This document shows positions 1-9,995 of a stretch of DNA of 64,000 nucleotides, in pieces. The stretch lies in NCBI RefSeq assembly GCF_001465545.3, contig NZ_CP013480.3, positions 4,526,001 to 4,590,000 on the forward strand, written 5' to 3'. Below the pieces are notes generated by a model. It was not told the DNA's origin and made no database searches. It saw only the letters and a program-made list of their open reading frames with translations. The translations under genes and the position numbers were made by a program. The number at the start of each line of letters is the position of its first letter. The first letter of the stretch is position 1. The stretch is from Pandoraea norimbergensis. Its GTDB lineage: Bacteria; Pseudomonadota; Gammaproteobacteria; Burkholderiales; Burkholderiaceae.

Positions 1-418
1 GGCCGTCGCGTTGCATCTGCTCGGCGAGGTCGCGCGCGTATTCCATACCGCCCTTCACGGGGGTCAGGATAATCTCGGCGCCGTACGCACCCATGCTCTG
101 GCGACGCTCGATCGAAAGATCTTCCGGCATGATCAGCACCATCTTGTAGCCACGGATGGCGGCCGCCATGGCCAGCGCGATGCCTGTATTGCCCGAGGTC
201 GCTTCGATCAGCGTGTCGCCCGGTTTGATACGCCCGCGCTGCTCGGCGCGCTTGATCATCGAGAGTGCCGGGCGGTCCTTCACCGAGCCGGCCGGGTTGT
301 TGCCTTCGAGCTTGCCGAGAATCACGTTGTTGCGGCGGCGGATTTCGTCGTCGGGCAAACGCACCAATTGCACCAGCGGCGTATTGCCGATGGTGTCTTC
401 GATAGTCTTATAGGCCAT
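1..418 (-). CDS. cysM: Cysteine synthase B, N-terminal part (cut by window edge)
   Basis: Makes L-cysteine from O-acetylserine and sulfide (or thiosulfate) in the cytoplasm using PLP. The 139 visible residues start MAYKTIEDTIGNTPLVQL. They contain the PLP-lysine segment NPAGSVKDRP (K47) and the substrate loop EATSGNTGIA, both hallmarks of the OASS fold. Family members are about 300 residues, so roughly half is missing. The TTLVRL-type N-terminus and the DEIRRRNN insertion resemble CysM more than CysK. The ATG at 416-418 is the family start. It is the last visible gene of a minus-strand series and lies downstream of comEA. Confidence 0.93.
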   Translation of the reverse strand, partial: MAYKTIEDTIGNTPLVQLVRLPDDEIRRRNNVILGKLEGNNPAGSVKDRPALSMIKRAEQRGRIKPGDTLIEATSGNTGIALAMAAAIRGYKMVLIMPEDLSIERRQSMGAYGAEIILTPVKGGMEYARDLAEQMQRDG

Positions 419-529
419 TGCGCTAAGCTTTTTCGGTCGGGAATCGAAACATTCTAATCCACCGGCCATGTCCGCGCTCAGGGTAAGGGCTTAGCGGGAA
501 TCGGTTACGCAATGCGAGGGGGAAAGCGA

Positions 530-567
530 AAGGCCGATCCGGGCGTGGTATTGCCCGGATCGGCCTT
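530..567 (-). terminator. Hairpin downstream of comEA
   Basis: A perfect 15-bp inverted repeat (arms 530-544 and 553-567, starting AAGGCCGATC) with an 8-nt loop lies 67 bp past the comEA stop. Only a weak, interrupted T-tract follows on the minus strand, so it may be an inefficient terminator or an RNA-stabilising hairpin. Confidence 0.6.
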
Positions 568-634
568 CAATATTGGTGACCTGCCGTTGTTCCCGATTGA
601 GCAAGAACAAGTGCCGGATCACTGCATCACTGCA

Positions 635-1459
635 TCACGCTTTGGGTGCGCTCGCTGCCGCCGGTGCCTTGGCCTTCTTAGATTTGCTGGGCTTGGCCGG
701 TGCAGCGTCGGTCGAAGCACCCGGTGCCGAGGCTGCCGACGGCGCAGCGGCTGCGGTTGCCTTCGATTTGCTCGACTTCGTCGCCTTGGCCGCATCGGCT
801 GCCGGTGCGGCAGCGCCGGCCGCAGAAGCGCCGGCCGGTGCGGCGGCAGCATCCTTGGCTTTCTTAGACTTCGACGACTTGGTCTTGGCCGTCGAGTCAG
901 TCGCGGAGGCGGCGGCCGCGCCCGTTGCTGCCGCTGCCGGTGCCGCCGTCGGGGCGGGGTTCGCCGTCATGGCCGGTCCGGGCGACGTGGACTTCATCGC
1001 GGTGCCGGGGGCCGGTGCAGGTTGCATAGTCGTCGACGGCGCAGGCTTCATGGTCGTGGCAGGGGCCGGGGCTGCGGGTGCCTGTGCGGTGGCTGGCGCG
1101 GGCTTGGCAGGGGCGGCAGGCGCCGGTGCCTGAGCCGCAGGGGTCGCGGGGGCAGTTGCGGGCTTGGTTGCCGCCACCGGGGCAGCACCGCCGCCCTGCC
1201 CGTTGATGGTCATGCCTTCAGTTTGCAGCGTCGAGACCGACTTGGCGCCGAGTCCTTTGACGCGCTTGGCGACATCGGCGGCGTCTTTATAAGGGCCGTG
1301 CGCGTTGCGCTCGTCGATGATGGCCTTGGACTTGACCGGGCCGATGCCTTTGAGAGATTCGAGTGTCGCCTGATCGGCGGTGTTGATGTCGACGGCGGCC
1401 ATGGCCAGGCCGCACAGGGCAAAAAAGGTAACAACTGCCAGCAAGAGCTTGCGGAGCAT
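635..1459 (-). CDS. comEA: ComEA-type helix-hairpin-helix DNA-binding protein with long Ala/Pro/Lys tail
   Basis: Exported DNA-binding protein of the ComEA family, which binds incoming DNA during transformation. Residues 1-21 are a signal peptide (MLRKLLLAVVTFFALCGLAMA). Residues about 23-86 form the helix-hairpin-helix unit (VDINTADQATLESLKGIG ... DAADVAKRVKGLGAKSV). The remaining ~188 residues are low-complexity Ala/Pro/Thr with Lys clusters (SKSKKAK-type motifs repeated). Typical betaproteobacterial ComEA proteins are about 100 residues, so the tail is unusual; it looks histone-H1-like and may add nonspecific DNA or polymer binding (inference). The ATG at 1457-1459 is the only start placing the signal peptide at the N-terminus. 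Confidence 0.85.
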   Translation of the reverse strand: MLRKLLLAVVTFFALCGLAMAAVDINTADQATLESLKGIGPVKSKAIIDERNAHGPYKDAADVAKRVKGLGAKSVSTLQTEGMTINGQGGGAAPVAATKPATAPATPAAQAPAPAAPAKPAPATAQAPAAPAPATTMKPAPSTTMQPAPAPGTAMKSTSPGPAMTANPAPTAAPAAAATGAAAASATDSTAKTKSSKSKKAKDAAAAPAGASAAGAAAPAADAAKATKSSKSKATAAAAPSAASAPGASTDAAPAKPSKSKKAKAPAAASAPKA

Positions 1460-1823
1460 GGTGCAATCCTTTTTGAGACAGTCGGCAACTTGCCGCGTCC
1501 AACGTCCGGCGCCATGCGCGACGTTGGGAAAAACGGCGTGGCTCGACGAACCAGACCGGCGATGGCGAGCGGATCGTGATGTCCTCCCGGCCACCTCCTC
1601 CCTTTGCTGCCCGCTCCCGAGTTCCGGTGTTCCGGTGTTCCGGTGCTCCGGTGCTCCGGTCAGGCAGCCCTACGCGCCCTTCTCCATCCTTGCGTAGTCA
1701 GAACCCGTCCACTCTCTGGCCGATGCGCCCTTACCCGGGCGCACGCCGGAAAATGATACGTATAACGAGGTTAACGCACCCGAACGCTTCCGGATGACAT
1801 CCGGCGTCAGGTGGCGCGCAAAA
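1460..1823. other. Intergenic stretch, comEA to hldD
   Basis: No credible gene is seen in this 364-bp stretch. Reading frames here lack a ribosome-binding site and family resemblance. It holds the upstream region of comEA and a short 8-nt tandem repeat (listed separately), then the hldD terminator. Confidence 0.6.
1622..1661. repeat. 8-nt tandem repeat, five copies
   Basis: TTCCGGTG occurs three times in a row, followed by CTCCGGTG and CTCCGGTC. It lies in noncoding DNA upstream of comEA. The copies are nearly identical, which suggests recent slippage. Confidence 0.85.
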
Positions 1824-1852
1824 CAAAACGGGGAACCCACTGGGTTCCCCGT
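1824..1852 (-). terminator. Rho-independent terminator of hldD
   Basis: The stem is ACGGGGAACCCA paired with TGGGTTCCCCGT (1828-1839 and 1841-1852). On the minus strand it is followed by TTTTGTTTT. It sits 30 bp past the hldD stop and ends the hldA-hldD transcript. Confidence 0.85.
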
Positions 1853-1881
1853 CGTTCAAGCGAATCGCTTCGTGGCGCCGC

Positions 1882-2886
1882 TCATCGCGCCAGCAACCAG
1901 CGGACGTAACGCGAGACGCCTTCGCCCACCGTATAGAACGGCTGCGTATAACCACCCGCCTGACGCAGATGGTCGATATTCGCCTGCGTAAAGCTCTGGT
2001 ATTTACCGCGCAGCGCATCCGGGAAGTCGATGTACTCGATCAGCCCCTGACGCACGAGTTCGTCGAGCCCCAGCGGTGCTTCGCCCTTCTCTTCGCGCAA
2101 CGTGTTGATCACCGCCACGGCGATGTCGTTGAACGGTTGCGCACGGCCCGTGCCCAGGTTGAAGATGCCGCTGCGCTCCGGGTGATCGAAGAAGTGCAGG
2201 TTCACCTTGACCACGTCTTCCACCGACACGAAGTCGCGGCTTTGCGTACCGGCGGCGTAGCCGTTGTACTCGCCGAAGAGCTTCACGCGGCCATTGGCGC
2301 GGTATTCGTTGAAGTTGTGGTACGCCACCGACGCCATACGGCCCTTGTGCGCCTCACGTGCACCGTACACGTTGAAGTAACGGAAACCGGCCACCTGACT
2401 CGGCAGCTTGCCGCCCGCGTCACGCATGGCACGGCGCACAATCTGGTCGAACAGAAACTTCGAGTAGCCGTAGACGTTCAGCGGCTTCTCGTACTCGCGC
2501 GTCTCGACGAACGTCTCGGATGCACCATAAGTTGCGGCCGACGAGGCGTAGAGAAAGGGCACGGCTTGTGCCAGCGACGCGTCGAACAACGCCCGCGTGT
2601 AGCGGAAGTTGTTCTCCATCATGTAGCGGCCGTCGGTCTCCATGGTGTCGGAGCAGGCGCCTTCATGGAAAATCGCACGCACACGGCCGAATTCACGGCG
2701 CTGAAAACGCGCGACGAAATCGGTCTTGTCCAGGTAGTCGCTGATCTCGCAATCCACCAGATTGTGAAACTTGTCAGCGCGAGTGAGGTTGTCGACCGCC
2801 ACAATGTCGGTTTCACCACGCTCATTGAGGGCTTTGACGATGTTGGCGCCGATGAAACCTGCGGCGCCGGTCACGATGATGGTCAT
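1882..2886 (-). CDS. hldD: ADP-L-glycero-D-manno-heptose 6-epimerase
   Basis: Final step of LPS inner-core heptose precursor synthesis: epimerises ADP-D-glycero-D-manno-heptose to the L-glycero form, NADP dependent. The 334-residue short-chain dehydrogenase-type protein has the nucleotide loop GAAGFIG (7-13) and the catalytic Y139-xxx-K143 (YGYSK). It also carries the family segment [20 protein letters not shown]. Length and sequence match the family end to end. The start at 2886 is one base from the hldA stop (2888), so translation is probably coupled. The reading frame stays open further upstream, but that would overlap hldA. Confidence 0.97.
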   Translation of the reverse strand: MTIIVTGAAGFIGANIVKALNERGETDIVAVDNLTRADKFHNLVDCEISDYLDKTDFVARFQRREFGRVRAIFHEGACSDTMETDGRYMMENNFRYTRALFDASLAQAVPFLYASSAATYGASETFVETREYEKPLNVYGYSKFLFDQIVRRAMRDAGGKLPSQVAGFRYFNVYGAREAHKGRMASVAYHNFNEYRANGRVKLFGEYNGYAAGTQSRDFVSVEDVVKVNLHFFDHPERSGIFNLGTGRAQPFNDIAVAVINTLREEKGEAPLGLDELVRQGLIEYIDFPDALRGKYQSFTQANIDHLRQAGGYTQPFYTVGEGVSRYVRWLLAR

Positions 2887-2887
2887 G

Positions 2888-3871
2888 TCAGTTCGGGAAA
2901 AGTTCGGTGTAGTCCACGCTCGCCGTGCCCAGCTTGCCAACGACGATACTGCCGGCACGGTTAGCCAGCACCACTGCCTGCGGCAGCGACAAGCCAGCAG
3001 AAAGTGACGCCGCGAGCGTTGCGATAACGGTGTCGCCAGCGCCCGAGACATCATACACTTCGCGCGCCTGCGCCGGCACGTTCAACGCCCCGCCCTTGGT
3101 GAAGAGAGTCATCCCTTCTTCCGAGCGCGTGAGCAACAGGGCATCGAGGGCCAACGACTCGCGCAGATTCTGCGCGCGCTGTGTCAAATCGTCTTCAGAG
3201 CGCCATTCCCCCACGACTTGCTGCAATTCCGAGCGGTTCGGCGTGAGGATCGTCGCACCGCGATAGCGTTCGTAATCGCTGCCTTTCGGGTCGACAAGCA
3301 CTGCCTTGCCAGCCGCACGTGCCGCTTCAATCATCGGCTGCACATGTGTCAGCCCGCCCTTGGCGTAGTCCGACAGCAGCACAACGTCATAGTCGTTCAC
3401 CAGTTGGCGGTACTGATCAAGCACGACCAGCAACACTTCGCGTGCCGGCATGTTCTCGAAATCAATGCGCAAGAGTTGCTGCTGGCGCGAGACGATGCGC
3501 AGCTTGATCGTCGTCGCCAGGTCCGCATCGCGCGTGAGATACGTCGTCACACCGCTCGCTTCGAGCAGATCCGCCACTCGGTTGCCCGGTTCGTCCTGCC
3601 CCAGCACGCACAACAACCCGGCTTGCGCACCCAGCGACGCGGCATTGAGCGCGACGTTGGCCGCGCCACCGAGGCGCTCCTCGTTACGCTTGACGTGAAC
3701 GACCGGCACCGGCGCTTCAGGAGAAATACGATTCACATCACCGAACCAATAGCGGTCAAGCATCACGTCGCCAACGATCAGCACGCGAGCGCTCGCGAAC
3801 GCTTCACGAGGCAGGCGGGGCACATCAGGCACCGGCACCGTACCGGAGATAGAAGTTACCGTGAAAGTCAT
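2888..3871 (-). CDS. hldA: D-glycero-beta-D-manno-heptose-7-phosphate kinase
   Basis: PfkB-family sugar kinase that phosphorylates heptose-7-phosphate at C1 for LPS core synthesis. The 327 residues carry the N-terminal [24 protein letters not shown] signature and the C-terminal DVSGAGDT motif with catalytic D280. Only the kinase domain (RfaE1) is present. The nucleotidyltransferase domain of the fused enterobacterial HldE is absent, so a separate hldC is expected elsewhere. The ATG at 3869-3871 gives the family N-terminus. It is immediately upstream of hldD and downstream of ugd. Confidence 0.94.
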   Translation of the reverse strand: MTFTVTSISGTVPVPDVPRLPREAFASARVLIVGDVMLDRYWFGDVNRISPEAPVPVVHVKRNEERLGGAANVALNAASLGAQAGLLCVLGQDEPGNRVADLLEASGVTTYLTRDADLATTIKLRIVSRQQQLLRIDFENMPAREVLLVVLDQYRQLVNDYDVVLLSDYAKGGLTHVQPMIEAARAAGKAVLVDPKGSDYERYRGATILTPNRSELQQVVGEWRSEDDLTQRAQNLRESLALDALLLTRSEEGMTLFTKGGALNVPAQAREVYDVSGAGDTVIATLAASLSAGLSLPQAVVLANRAGSIVVGKLGTASVDYTELFPN

Positions 3872-3896
3872 CAATCGTTCCTTGGTTCCTTGAGTG

Positions 3897-5270
3897 TTAT
3901 GCCGGCACGTGCAAGCCGCGGCCGATGGCGTGGTACTCCACACCCAGTTCGCGCATCGCTTCCGGATCGTAAAGATTACGACCGTCGAAAACCAGCGGCA
4001 TCGACAGCGATGCCTTCACGCGGGCGAAGTCGGGGCTGCGGAAGGCCTTCCATTCGGTGACGATCACGAGCGCATCGGCACCGGTGAGCGCATCGTTCTG
4101 CGAGGTGCAAAATTCAATGCGGGCGTGGGCCGTCGGATCGTCCGCAAAGTCGAGCGCAATCACGCGGCGCGCTTCTTCCAGCGCCACCGGGTCGTACACG
4201 CGCACGCGCGCACCACGCGCGACCAACTCGGCGATCACGCGGCGGCTCGGGGCCTCGCGCATGTCGTCGGTGTTCGGCTTGAAGGCGAGACCCCAGAGGG
4301 CGAACGTCTTGTCCGAGAGATCGTCGCCCAGGCGCTTCACGATCTTGCCGATCAGCACAGTCTTCTGCGTCTCGTTGACGGCTTCCACCGCGTCGAGAAT
4401 CCGCAGCGGCAGCCCGTAGTCGTCGGCCGTGCGCACGAGTGCCTGCACATCCTTCGGGAAGCAGGAGCCGCCGTAGCCGCAGCCGGCGTAGAGGAAGTGG
4501 TAGCCGATGCGCGGGTCCGAGCCAATGCCCTGACGCACGTTTTCGATGTCGGCGCCCACGCGGTCGGCCAGATTGGCCAGCTCGTTCATGAACGAGATAC
4601 GCGTCGCGAGCATCGCGTTGGCCGCGTATTTCGTGAACTCTGCCGAGCGAACATCCATATACAACGTGCGCTCGTGGTTGCGGTTGAACGGCGAGTACAG
4701 ACGCTTCATCATGGCGCGCGCCTGCTGGCCGTCGGCATCGTCATCCACGCCGATCACGATACGGTCGGGGCGCATGAAGTCGTCCACGGCCGCCCCTTCC
4801 TTCAGAAACTCGGGGTTCGACACGACGGAGAACGACACGGCTTCACCGCGCTTGGCGAGCTCGTCGCTCACGGCGGCGCGCACCTTGTCTGCCGTGCCGA
4901 CAGGCACCGTCGACTTGTCGACGATGACCTTGAAGTCTTTGGCGTAGCGGCCGATGTTACGGGCAGCGGCGACCACGTATTGCAGGTCGGCGGAACCGTC
5001 TTCGTCGGGCGGGGTACCGACGGCGATAAACTGCACGTCGCCGTGTGCGACCGACGCTTCGATATCCGTCGAAAAATGCAGGCGGCCCGCTTCACGATTG
5101 CGCGCGATGATCTCTTGGAGACCCGGCTCGTGAATCGGCACGCCGCCGTTGTTCAGAATCTCGATCTTGCGCGGATCGACGTCAAGGCAGAACACGTCGT
5201 TGCCGACGTCTGCCAGACACGCGCCCGTAACGAGGCCGACGTAACCGGAGCCGATGATGGTGACTTTCAT
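3897..5270 (-). CDS. ugd: UDP-glucose 6-dehydrogenase
   Basis: Oxidises UDP-glucose to UDP-glucuronate with two NAD, feeding polysaccharide and Ara4N-type lipid A sugars. The 457 residues begin [16 protein letters not shown], the NAD-binding loop. The catalytic cysteine C270 lies in [13 protein letters not shown], and the C-terminal UDP-binding half contains [17 protein letters not shown]. Full family length. The gap to hldA is 25 bp, consistent with one envelope-sugar operon lapA-lapB-ugd-hldA-hldD. Confidence 0.97.
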   Translation of the reverse strand: MKVTIIGSGYVGLVTGACLADVGNDVFCLDVDPRKIEILNNGGVPIHEPGLQEIIARNREAGRLHFSTDIEASVAHGDVQFIAVGTPPDEDGSADLQYVVAAARNIGRYAKDFKVIVDKSTVPVGTADKVRAAVSDELAKRGEAVSFSVVSNPEFLKEGAAVDDFMRPDRIVIGVDDDADGQQARAMMKRLYSPFNRNHERTLYMDVRSAEFTKYAANAMLATRISFMNELANLADRVGADIENVRQGIGSDPRIGYHFLYAGCGYGGSCFPKDVQALVRTADDYGLPLRILDAVEAVNETQKTVLIGKIVKRLGDDLSDKTFALWGLAFKPNTDDMREAPSRRVIAELVARGARVRVYDPVALEEARRVIALDFADDPTAHARIEFCTSQNDALTGADALVIVTEWKAFRSPDFARVKASLSMPLVFDGRNLYDPEAMRELGVEYHAIGRGLHVPA

Positions 5271-5291
5271 GATTGCGCGAACTTTAAAAAA

Positions 5292-6467
5292 TTAGGAGGC
5301 CGCCGGCACGTCGGCACGTCGCGGCGTATAGGTCTCCCAGCCATTACAGCCGGGGCACTGCCAGTAAAAGAGTCGGGCACGGAAGCCGCACTGGTCGCAA
5401 ACATAGCGCGGCAGCGACTTCGTGCGCTGCGTGATGAGCTTGCCCATCAGTTGCAGGTCGCTCTGCGTGTCGCCATGGGCCGTCGCGGCGTGCGCTTCGA
5501 GCAAACGCGCCATTCCCGGCGCGCTCGGCGCCCGCTGCATCTGCTCGCGCATCGCCCCCAGCGCGGCTTCGGGACCATTCAGGGACAACGTCTTTTCGTA
5601 GACGATTTCGAGCAAGTCGTCAGACGGATTTCGCATCAGCGCGTCATGCAGCAAGGCCAGCCCTTCCGGCGCACGGCCCAACGCTTCGTAAGCACGCATC
5701 AGACGCTTGGCTGCCAAGCCCAGATAGACGGGGTTTTGCTCCTCTATCGTGCGCAACACGCGTAGCGCGCCCTCGGCGTCACCGGCCGCCAGCAGCATGT
5801 CACCACGCAAGAGCGGTGCGCGTACATTGGCCGGGTTGATGTCGAGCGCTGCGTCGAGCTCGCGCGCGACGGCTTCGGCGTCCTTGCGTTGCAGCGCTTC
5901 CTGCGCCAGTTCGCAATGAAACTGTGCGATTTCCTTGCGGTACGACACGGCCGGATCGAGATCGCTAAGCGTCTCGGCTTCGGTGAGCGCCTTGCGCCAT
6001 TCCTTTTCGATCTGATAGATCGTGAGTTTGGCGTGCTGCGCCGCCTTGGCGTAGTTGCCGGTTTGCAGCCGGCCGAAGGCTTCTTCAGCGCGATCTAGCA
6101 ACCCCGCCTTCAGAAAGTCATGACCGAGTTCGTAGAGCGCATGCTCCTGGTCGGTCTTCGGCAGATCATCACGCGAAAGCAGGTTTTGATGCACGCGAAT
6201 GGCGCGCTCGGTCTCGCCGCGTCGGCGAAACAGGCTGCCGAGCGCGAAGTGCAGTTCGGTTGTCTCGGGGTCGAGCTTCGCGACTTCGATGAAGGCATCG
6301 ATCGCCTTGTCCGGCTGCTCGTTGAGCAGGAAGTTCAGCCCGCGAAAATAGGACGCCGGCAAGTTGCGGCTCTCGGAGAGCAGGCTGCGCAAATCCAGCC
6401 GCGCAGCGACCCAGCCGCAGCCGAAAATCACCGGGATGGCCAGTAGCCACCAGACCTCGAATTCCAT
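5292..6467 (-). CDS. lapB: LPS assembly protein B (TPR protein with rubredoxin-like zinc site)
   Basis: Inner-membrane adaptor that in E. coli couples LPS synthesis to FtsH-dependent LpxC turnover. The 391 residues begin with one membrane helix (MEFEVWWLLAIPVIFGCGWVAA), followed by TPR repeats (FRGLNFLLNEQPDKAIDAF ...). The C-terminal rubredoxin-type site has CDQCGF and CPGCNGWET as metal-binding cysteine pairs. Start at 6465-6467 because the helix should be N-terminal; the longer open frame upstream overlaps lapA. Paired with lapA as in E. coli (formerly yciM/yciS). Confidence 0.93.
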   Translation of the reverse strand: MEFEVWWLLAIPVIFGCGWVAARLDLRSLLSESRNLPASYFRGLNFLLNEQPDKAIDAFIEVAKLDPETTELHFALGSLFRRRGETERAIRVHQNLLSRDDLPKTDQEHALYELGHDFLKAGLLDRAEEAFGRLQTGNYAKAAQHAKLTIYQIEKEWRKALTEAETLSDLDPAVSYRKEIAQFHCELAQEALQRKDAEAVARELDAALDINPANVRAPLLRGDMLLAAGDAEGALRVLRTIEEQNPVYLGLAAKRLMRAYEALGRAPEGLALLHDALMRNPSDDLLEIVYEKTLSLNGPEAALGAMREQMQRAPSAPGMARLLEAHAATAHGDTQSDLQLMGKLITQRTKSLPRYVCDQCGFRARLFYWQCPGCNGWETYTPRRADVPAAS

Positions 6468-6534
6468 GGATGCGTGTTGTCTTTGAAACAGTCGATGAGG
6501 ATGGCGAAGGTCGCCAGCTTGCGCGCCTGCCGGT

Positions 6535-6828
6535 TCAGACCGGCGGCAGCATCGGCGGCTGGTCGCTCGCCTCGGGGTCGCGCTGCGCCCGCGCCAGATC
6601 CCGGCGGGTGCGACGCAGCTCAAGCCGCTGACGCATCAGGCTCGGCAACGTGGCCAGCACACCGATGACGCCACCGACCACGAAAAACGCCAGGCCGATC
6701 ATGATGAGCGGTGCCGTCCACGTATGGCCCAGGAACAGGTTCAACGTGACCTCGCCCGTGTTGGCGAGTGCGAGACACAGCAACACCACGAAGACGATGA
6801 GACGAACGATCCAAACAATCAGCTTCAT
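6535..6828 (-). CDS. lapA: LPS assembly protein A, DUF1049 membrane protein
   Basis: Small inner-membrane partner of LapB. Its 97 residues have two membrane helices (about 3-22 and 40-60, LIMIGLAFFVVGGVIGVLATLP) and a basic, coiled-coil-like tail (MRQRLELRRTRRDLARAQ), the usual DUF1049 layout. Start at 6826-6828; the upstream in-frame extension lacks family resemblance. It lies 67 bp before lapB on the same strand and after the ihfB terminator. Confidence 0.9.
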   Translation of the reverse strand: MKLIVWIVRLIVFVVLLCLALANTGEVTLNLFLGHTWTAPLIMIGLAFFVVGGVIGVLATLPSLMRQRLELRRTRRDLARAQRDPEASDQPPMLPPV

Positions 6829-7013
6829 GCCGAAAGGCTCCTGCGGCAGGATTGCCGTATGTTTTGCGACTTGTTCGGCCCGCGTAGCACATGGAGACTG
6901 CCCACGCGCGGGCCGGCACGTGCGCGTATTGTACCGGATGTGCCCTGGGAGGCGGCGTTCATGCAACGCGCTTCACATTTCCGGGAATTGTGTGCATCTG
7001 CCCTCCCGGAAAC

Positions 7014-7041
7014 AAAAAAAGCGCCCTGAGGCGCTTTTTTT
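7014..7041. terminator. Bidirectional terminator after ihfB
   Basis: A7 then GCGCC, CTGA loop, GGCGC and T7. It is symmetric, so it works on either strand, and lies 23 bp beyond the ihfB stop. It separates rpsA-ihfB from lapA. Confidence 0.9.
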
Positions 7042-7063
7042 GCGTAGTAGATCCCAAAGGGCC

Positions 7064-7357
7064 TTATTGGTCCGACGCCTTGTGATCAACCCGCTCTCGC
7101 AGCTCCTTGCCGGGCTTGAAGTGAGGCACGAATTTCTCCGGCACCATCACTTTCTCACCCGACTTGGGGTTGCGGCCGACGCGCGGTGGCCGACGGTTGA
7201 GCCCAAAACTACCAAATCCGCGGATCTCGATACGGTGGCCGCGCGCAAGCGCGTCAGCCATCGCGTCGAGAATCGTCTTCACCGCGAAATCGGCATCCTT
7301 GAGCACCAACTGGGGAAACCGCGCCGCCAACTGGTTGACCAATTCAGACTTGGTCAT
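7064..7357 (-). CDS. ihfB: Integration host factor subunit beta
   Basis: DNA-bending architectural protein acting as a heterodimer with IhfA. The 97-residue protein begins [17 protein letters not shown] and contains [29 protein letters not shown]. That segment includes the beta-arm proline region (RNPKSG) that intercalates in the minor groove. The start lies 12 bp beyond the rpsA stop, the classical rpsA-ihfB pairing. Confidence 0.97.
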   Translation of the reverse strand: MTKSELVNQLAARFPQLVLKDADFAVKTILDAMADALARGHRIEIRGFGSFGLNRRPPRVGRNPKSGEKVMVPEKFVPHFKPGKELRERVDHKASDQ

Positions 7358-7369
7358 AGGCCTTGGACC

Positions 7370-9073
7370 TTACTGATTCTGGCTGTCCAGCTTGGCCTTG
7401 AGCAGCGCACCGAGGTTGGTGGTGCCGCTCGCTGCCGAGCTGTCCGACGACAACTTGCTCATCGCTTCCTGTTGCTCAGCCGAATCCTTGGCCTTGATCG
7501 ACAGGTTGATGTTGCGCGACTTGCGGTCGATGTTGACGATCATCACGTTGACGGCGTCACCATCCTTGAGCACGTTGCGGGCATCTTCCACGCGATCTTG
7601 CGAGATTTCCGAAGCACGCAGGTAGCCTTCGACGTCCTCACCCAGCGACACGACAGCACCCTTCGGATCAACCGACTTGACCGTACCGTTGACGATCGAA
7701 CCCTTGTCGTTGATAGCAACGAACGTGTTGAACGGATCGCCTTCGAGCTGCTTGATACCCAGCGAGATGCGTTCCTTCTCGACATCGATACCGAGAACCA
7801 CGGCTTCGACTTCGTCGCCCTTCTTGTACTTGCGGACGGCGTCTTCGCCGGTTTCGCTCCACGACAGGTCCGAAAGGTGGACCAGGCCGTCGATGCCGCC
7901 AGGCAGACCAATGAACACGCCAAAGTCGGTGATCGACTTGATGCCGCCCTTGATCTTGTCGCCCTTCTTGAAGTTGCGCGAGAAATCATCCCACGGGTTC
8001 GGCTTGCATTGCTTCATGCCGAGGCTGATACGACGACGGTCTTCGTCGATCTCGAGAACCATGACTTCGACTTCGTCGCCCAGCTGGACAACCTTGGTCG
8101 GTGCAACGTTCTTGTTGGTCCAGTCCATTTCCGACACGTGAACCAGGCCTTCGATGCCCGATTCCACTTCGACGAATGCGCCGTAGTCGGTGATGTTGGT
8201 GACCTTACCGAACAGGCGGGTGCCTTGCGGGTAACGGCGAGCAATGCCTTCCCACGGATCTTCGCCGAGTTGCTTAACGCCCAGCGAGACACGGCCCTTC
8301 TCTTGATCGAACTTGAGGATCTTGGCGGTGACTTCTTGGCCAACCGACAGAACTTCGCTCGGGTGACGCACGCGACGCCATGCGATGTCGGTGATGTGCA
8401 GCAGGCCGTCGATACCGCCGAGGTCCACGAATGCGCCGTAGTCGGTGATGTTCTTGACCACGCCCTTGACGATCGCGCCTTCCTTCAGGGTTTCGAGCAG
8501 CTTGGCGCGCTCTTCACCTTGGGTGGCTTCGATCACGGCACGGCGCGACAGCACAACGTTGTTGCGCTTGCGGTCGAGCTTGATAACCTTGAATTCGAGG
8601 GTCTTGCCTTCGTACGGGGTCGTGTCCTTGACCGGACGCGTGTCAACCAGCGAACCCGGCAGGAATGCACGGATGCCGTTGACCATCACGGTCAGGCCGC
8701 CCTTGACCTTGCCGGTGATCGTACCGGTCACGAGGTCGCCCGATTCGAGAGCCTTTTCCAGTTGCAGCCACGAAGCCAGACGCTTGGCCTTGTCGCGCGA
8801 CAGCACGGTGTCGCCGTAGCCGTTTTCCAGGGCGTCGATCGCCACGGAAACAAAGTCGCCGGCCTGAACTTCGACCTCGCCCTGATCATTCAGGAATTCT
8901 TCGATGGGGATGTACGCTTCGGACTTGAGCCCGGCGTTGACGACCACGAAGTTGTGGTCAACCCGAACGACTTCAGCGCTGATGACTTCACCAGCACGCA
9001 TGTCTTGACGGGAGAGCGACTCTTCGAAAAGCGCCGCGAAAGATTCGTTGGTCGAGGTTTGCAGGTCGGACAT
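7370..9073 (-). CDS. rpsA: 30S ribosomal protein S1
   Basis: Ribosomal protein that unfolds and docks mRNA on the 30S subunit. The 567 residues carry six S1 (OB-fold) domains, seen as repeated G.V..I.DYGAFV.. segments (for example [21 protein letters not shown] and [22 protein letters not shown]). The N-terminus [20 protein letters not shown] is typical of betaproteobacteria. Full length. It lies downstream of cmk, the conserved cmk-rpsA-ihfB order. Confidence 0.98.
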   Translation of the reverse strand: MSDLQTSTNESFAALFEESLSRQDMRAGEVISAEVVRVDHNFVVVNAGLKSEAYIPIEEFLNDQGEVEVQAGDFVSVAIDALENGYGDTVLSRDKAKRLASWLQLEKALESGDLVTGTITGKVKGGLTVMVNGIRAFLPGSLVDTRPVKDTTPYEGKTLEFKVIKLDRKRNNVVLSRRAVIEATQGEERAKLLETLKEGAIVKGVVKNITDYGAFVDLGGIDGLLHITDIAWRRVRHPSEVLSVGQEVTAKILKFDQEKGRVSLGVKQLGEDPWEGIARRYPQGTRLFGKVTNITDYGAFVEVESGIEGLVHVSEMDWTNKNVAPTKVVQLGDEVEVMVLEIDEDRRRISLGMKQCKPNPWDDFSRNFKKGDKIKGGIKSITDFGVFIGLPGGIDGLVHLSDLSWSETGEDAVRKYKKGDEVEAVVLGIDVEKERISLGIKQLEGDPFNTFVAINDKGSIVNGTVKSVDPKGAVVSLGEDVEGYLRASEISQDRVEDARNVLKDGDAVNVMIVNIDRKSRNINLSIKAKDSAEQQEAMSKLSSDSSAASGTTNLGALLKAKLDSQNQ

Positions 9074-9189
9074 AAATGTGGATTACGCCGCTGGCGTCTC
9101 AGATCCCGAAGGGGGGGCTGACAAAAACGCACAACGGTTGGGTTAAAGGTTAGACAAATCCGGACTGAGTGACTGCATGAAACACTCGG

Positions 9190-9885
9190 TCAGGCGCCTT
9201 GCGGGTACTGCACTTGCGCGAACCATTCGAGCACCTGAGCCACCGCCTGATCGACGTTGAGTCCAGAAGTATCGAGTACCCGCGCACCCTCAGCTGGCCG
9301 GAGCGGCGCTTCGACACGGTTTCTATCCCGTGCATCACGCGCCTCAAGATCCAGCATGAGACTGTCTATGTTAGCAGAAAAACCTTTTTCTATCAATTGC
9401 TTATACCGCCTCTCGGCACGGGCCTGTGGCGATGCCGTCAAAAACACCTTCAGTTCCGCCTCGGGGAAGATCACCGTGCCCATGTCGCGACCGTCCGCCA
9501 CGAGTCCCGGCGCGGTCTTGAAGCCCCGCTGCAAGGCCACCAGCGCCTGGCGCACCGACTTGTGCACCGCAATACTCGACGCCCGGTTGCCGATCGCCTC
9601 GGCCCGGATCGCGTCGGTGACATCCTCACCTGCCAGCCAGATACGCTGCTCCTTGAACCGCACATCGAGCGTCTCGGCCAACACCGTCAGCCCGTTGGCG
9701 TCTTCCGGTTCAATGCCGTGACGGGCGCTTGCCAGCGCCGTCAGGCGGTAGAGCGCACCGCTGTCCAGATAATGGAAGCCCAACGCGTCGGCAACACGGT
9801 GCGCGACCGTTCCCTTGCCGGACGCCGTCGGGCCATCCACCGTAATTACCGAAACCGAATCGTCCACGAACATCGAATCAGGCAT
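9190..9885 (-). CDS. cmk: Cytidylate kinase
   Basis: Phosphorylates CMP and dCMP with ATP. The P-loop is [10 protein letters not shown], followed by [22 protein letters not shown] and a lid rich in arginine (RDARDRNR). The protein is about 231 residues, normal for the family. Two starts are possible: ATG at 9883-9885 (upstream GAGACG, chosen) or ATG at 9871-9873. The reading frame stays open to 9969, across the mntH control region, but that extension is not family-like. The usual neighbour aroA is displaced by mntH. Confidence 0.95.
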   Translation of the reverse strand: MPDSMFVDDSVSVITVDGPTASGKGTVAHRVADALGFHYLDSGALYRLTALASARHGIEPEDANGLTVLAETLDVRFKEQRIWLAGEDVTDAIRAEAIGNRASSIAVHKSVRQALVALQRGFKTAPGLVADGRDMGTVIFPEAELKVFLTASPQARAERRYKQLIEKGFSANIDSLMLDLEARDARDRNRVEAPLRPAEGARVLDTSGLNVDQAVAQVLEWFAQVQYPQGA

Positions 9886-9932
9886 CCCTTCGTCTCTGTC
9901 TATCCAACGCATTGAAAAATAAAACTTCCGAA

Positions 9933-9957
9933 CTAAATAATAATGATTATCATTTAG
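9933..9957 (+). promoter_or_regulatory. Fur/Mur-type operator ahead of mntH
   Basis: The core AATGATTATCATT (9942-9954) is a perfect 13-bp palindrome around T9948. Read on the minus strand, the surrounding 19 bp match 15 of 19 positions of the Fur consensus GATAATGATAATCATTATC. It lies 42 bp upstream of the mntH start, so metal (Fe or Mn) repression of mntH is expected. In many proteobacteria Mn regulators of the Fur family (Mur) use the same type of site. Confidence 0.8.
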
Positions 9958-9995
9958 ATATAAACGCAACTCGCGTTCCGGAAGGTGTCACTGCC

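Noticed and set aside
512..1579. 355-residue Gly/Arg-rich plus-strand frame over comEA
   Set aside because: Mirror of the Ala/Pro/Lys codons of comEA; no start context or family match.
3894..5765. 623-residue plus-strand frame over ugd and lapB
   Set aside because: Antisense shadow produced by high GC; no family resemblance, and ugd is unmistakable.
6650..9121. 823-residue plus-strand frame across rpsA and ihfB
   Set aside because: It is a shadow of the minus-strand genes: low-complexity His/Arg/Val-rich sequence, no ribosome site, and rpsA and ihfB are certain.
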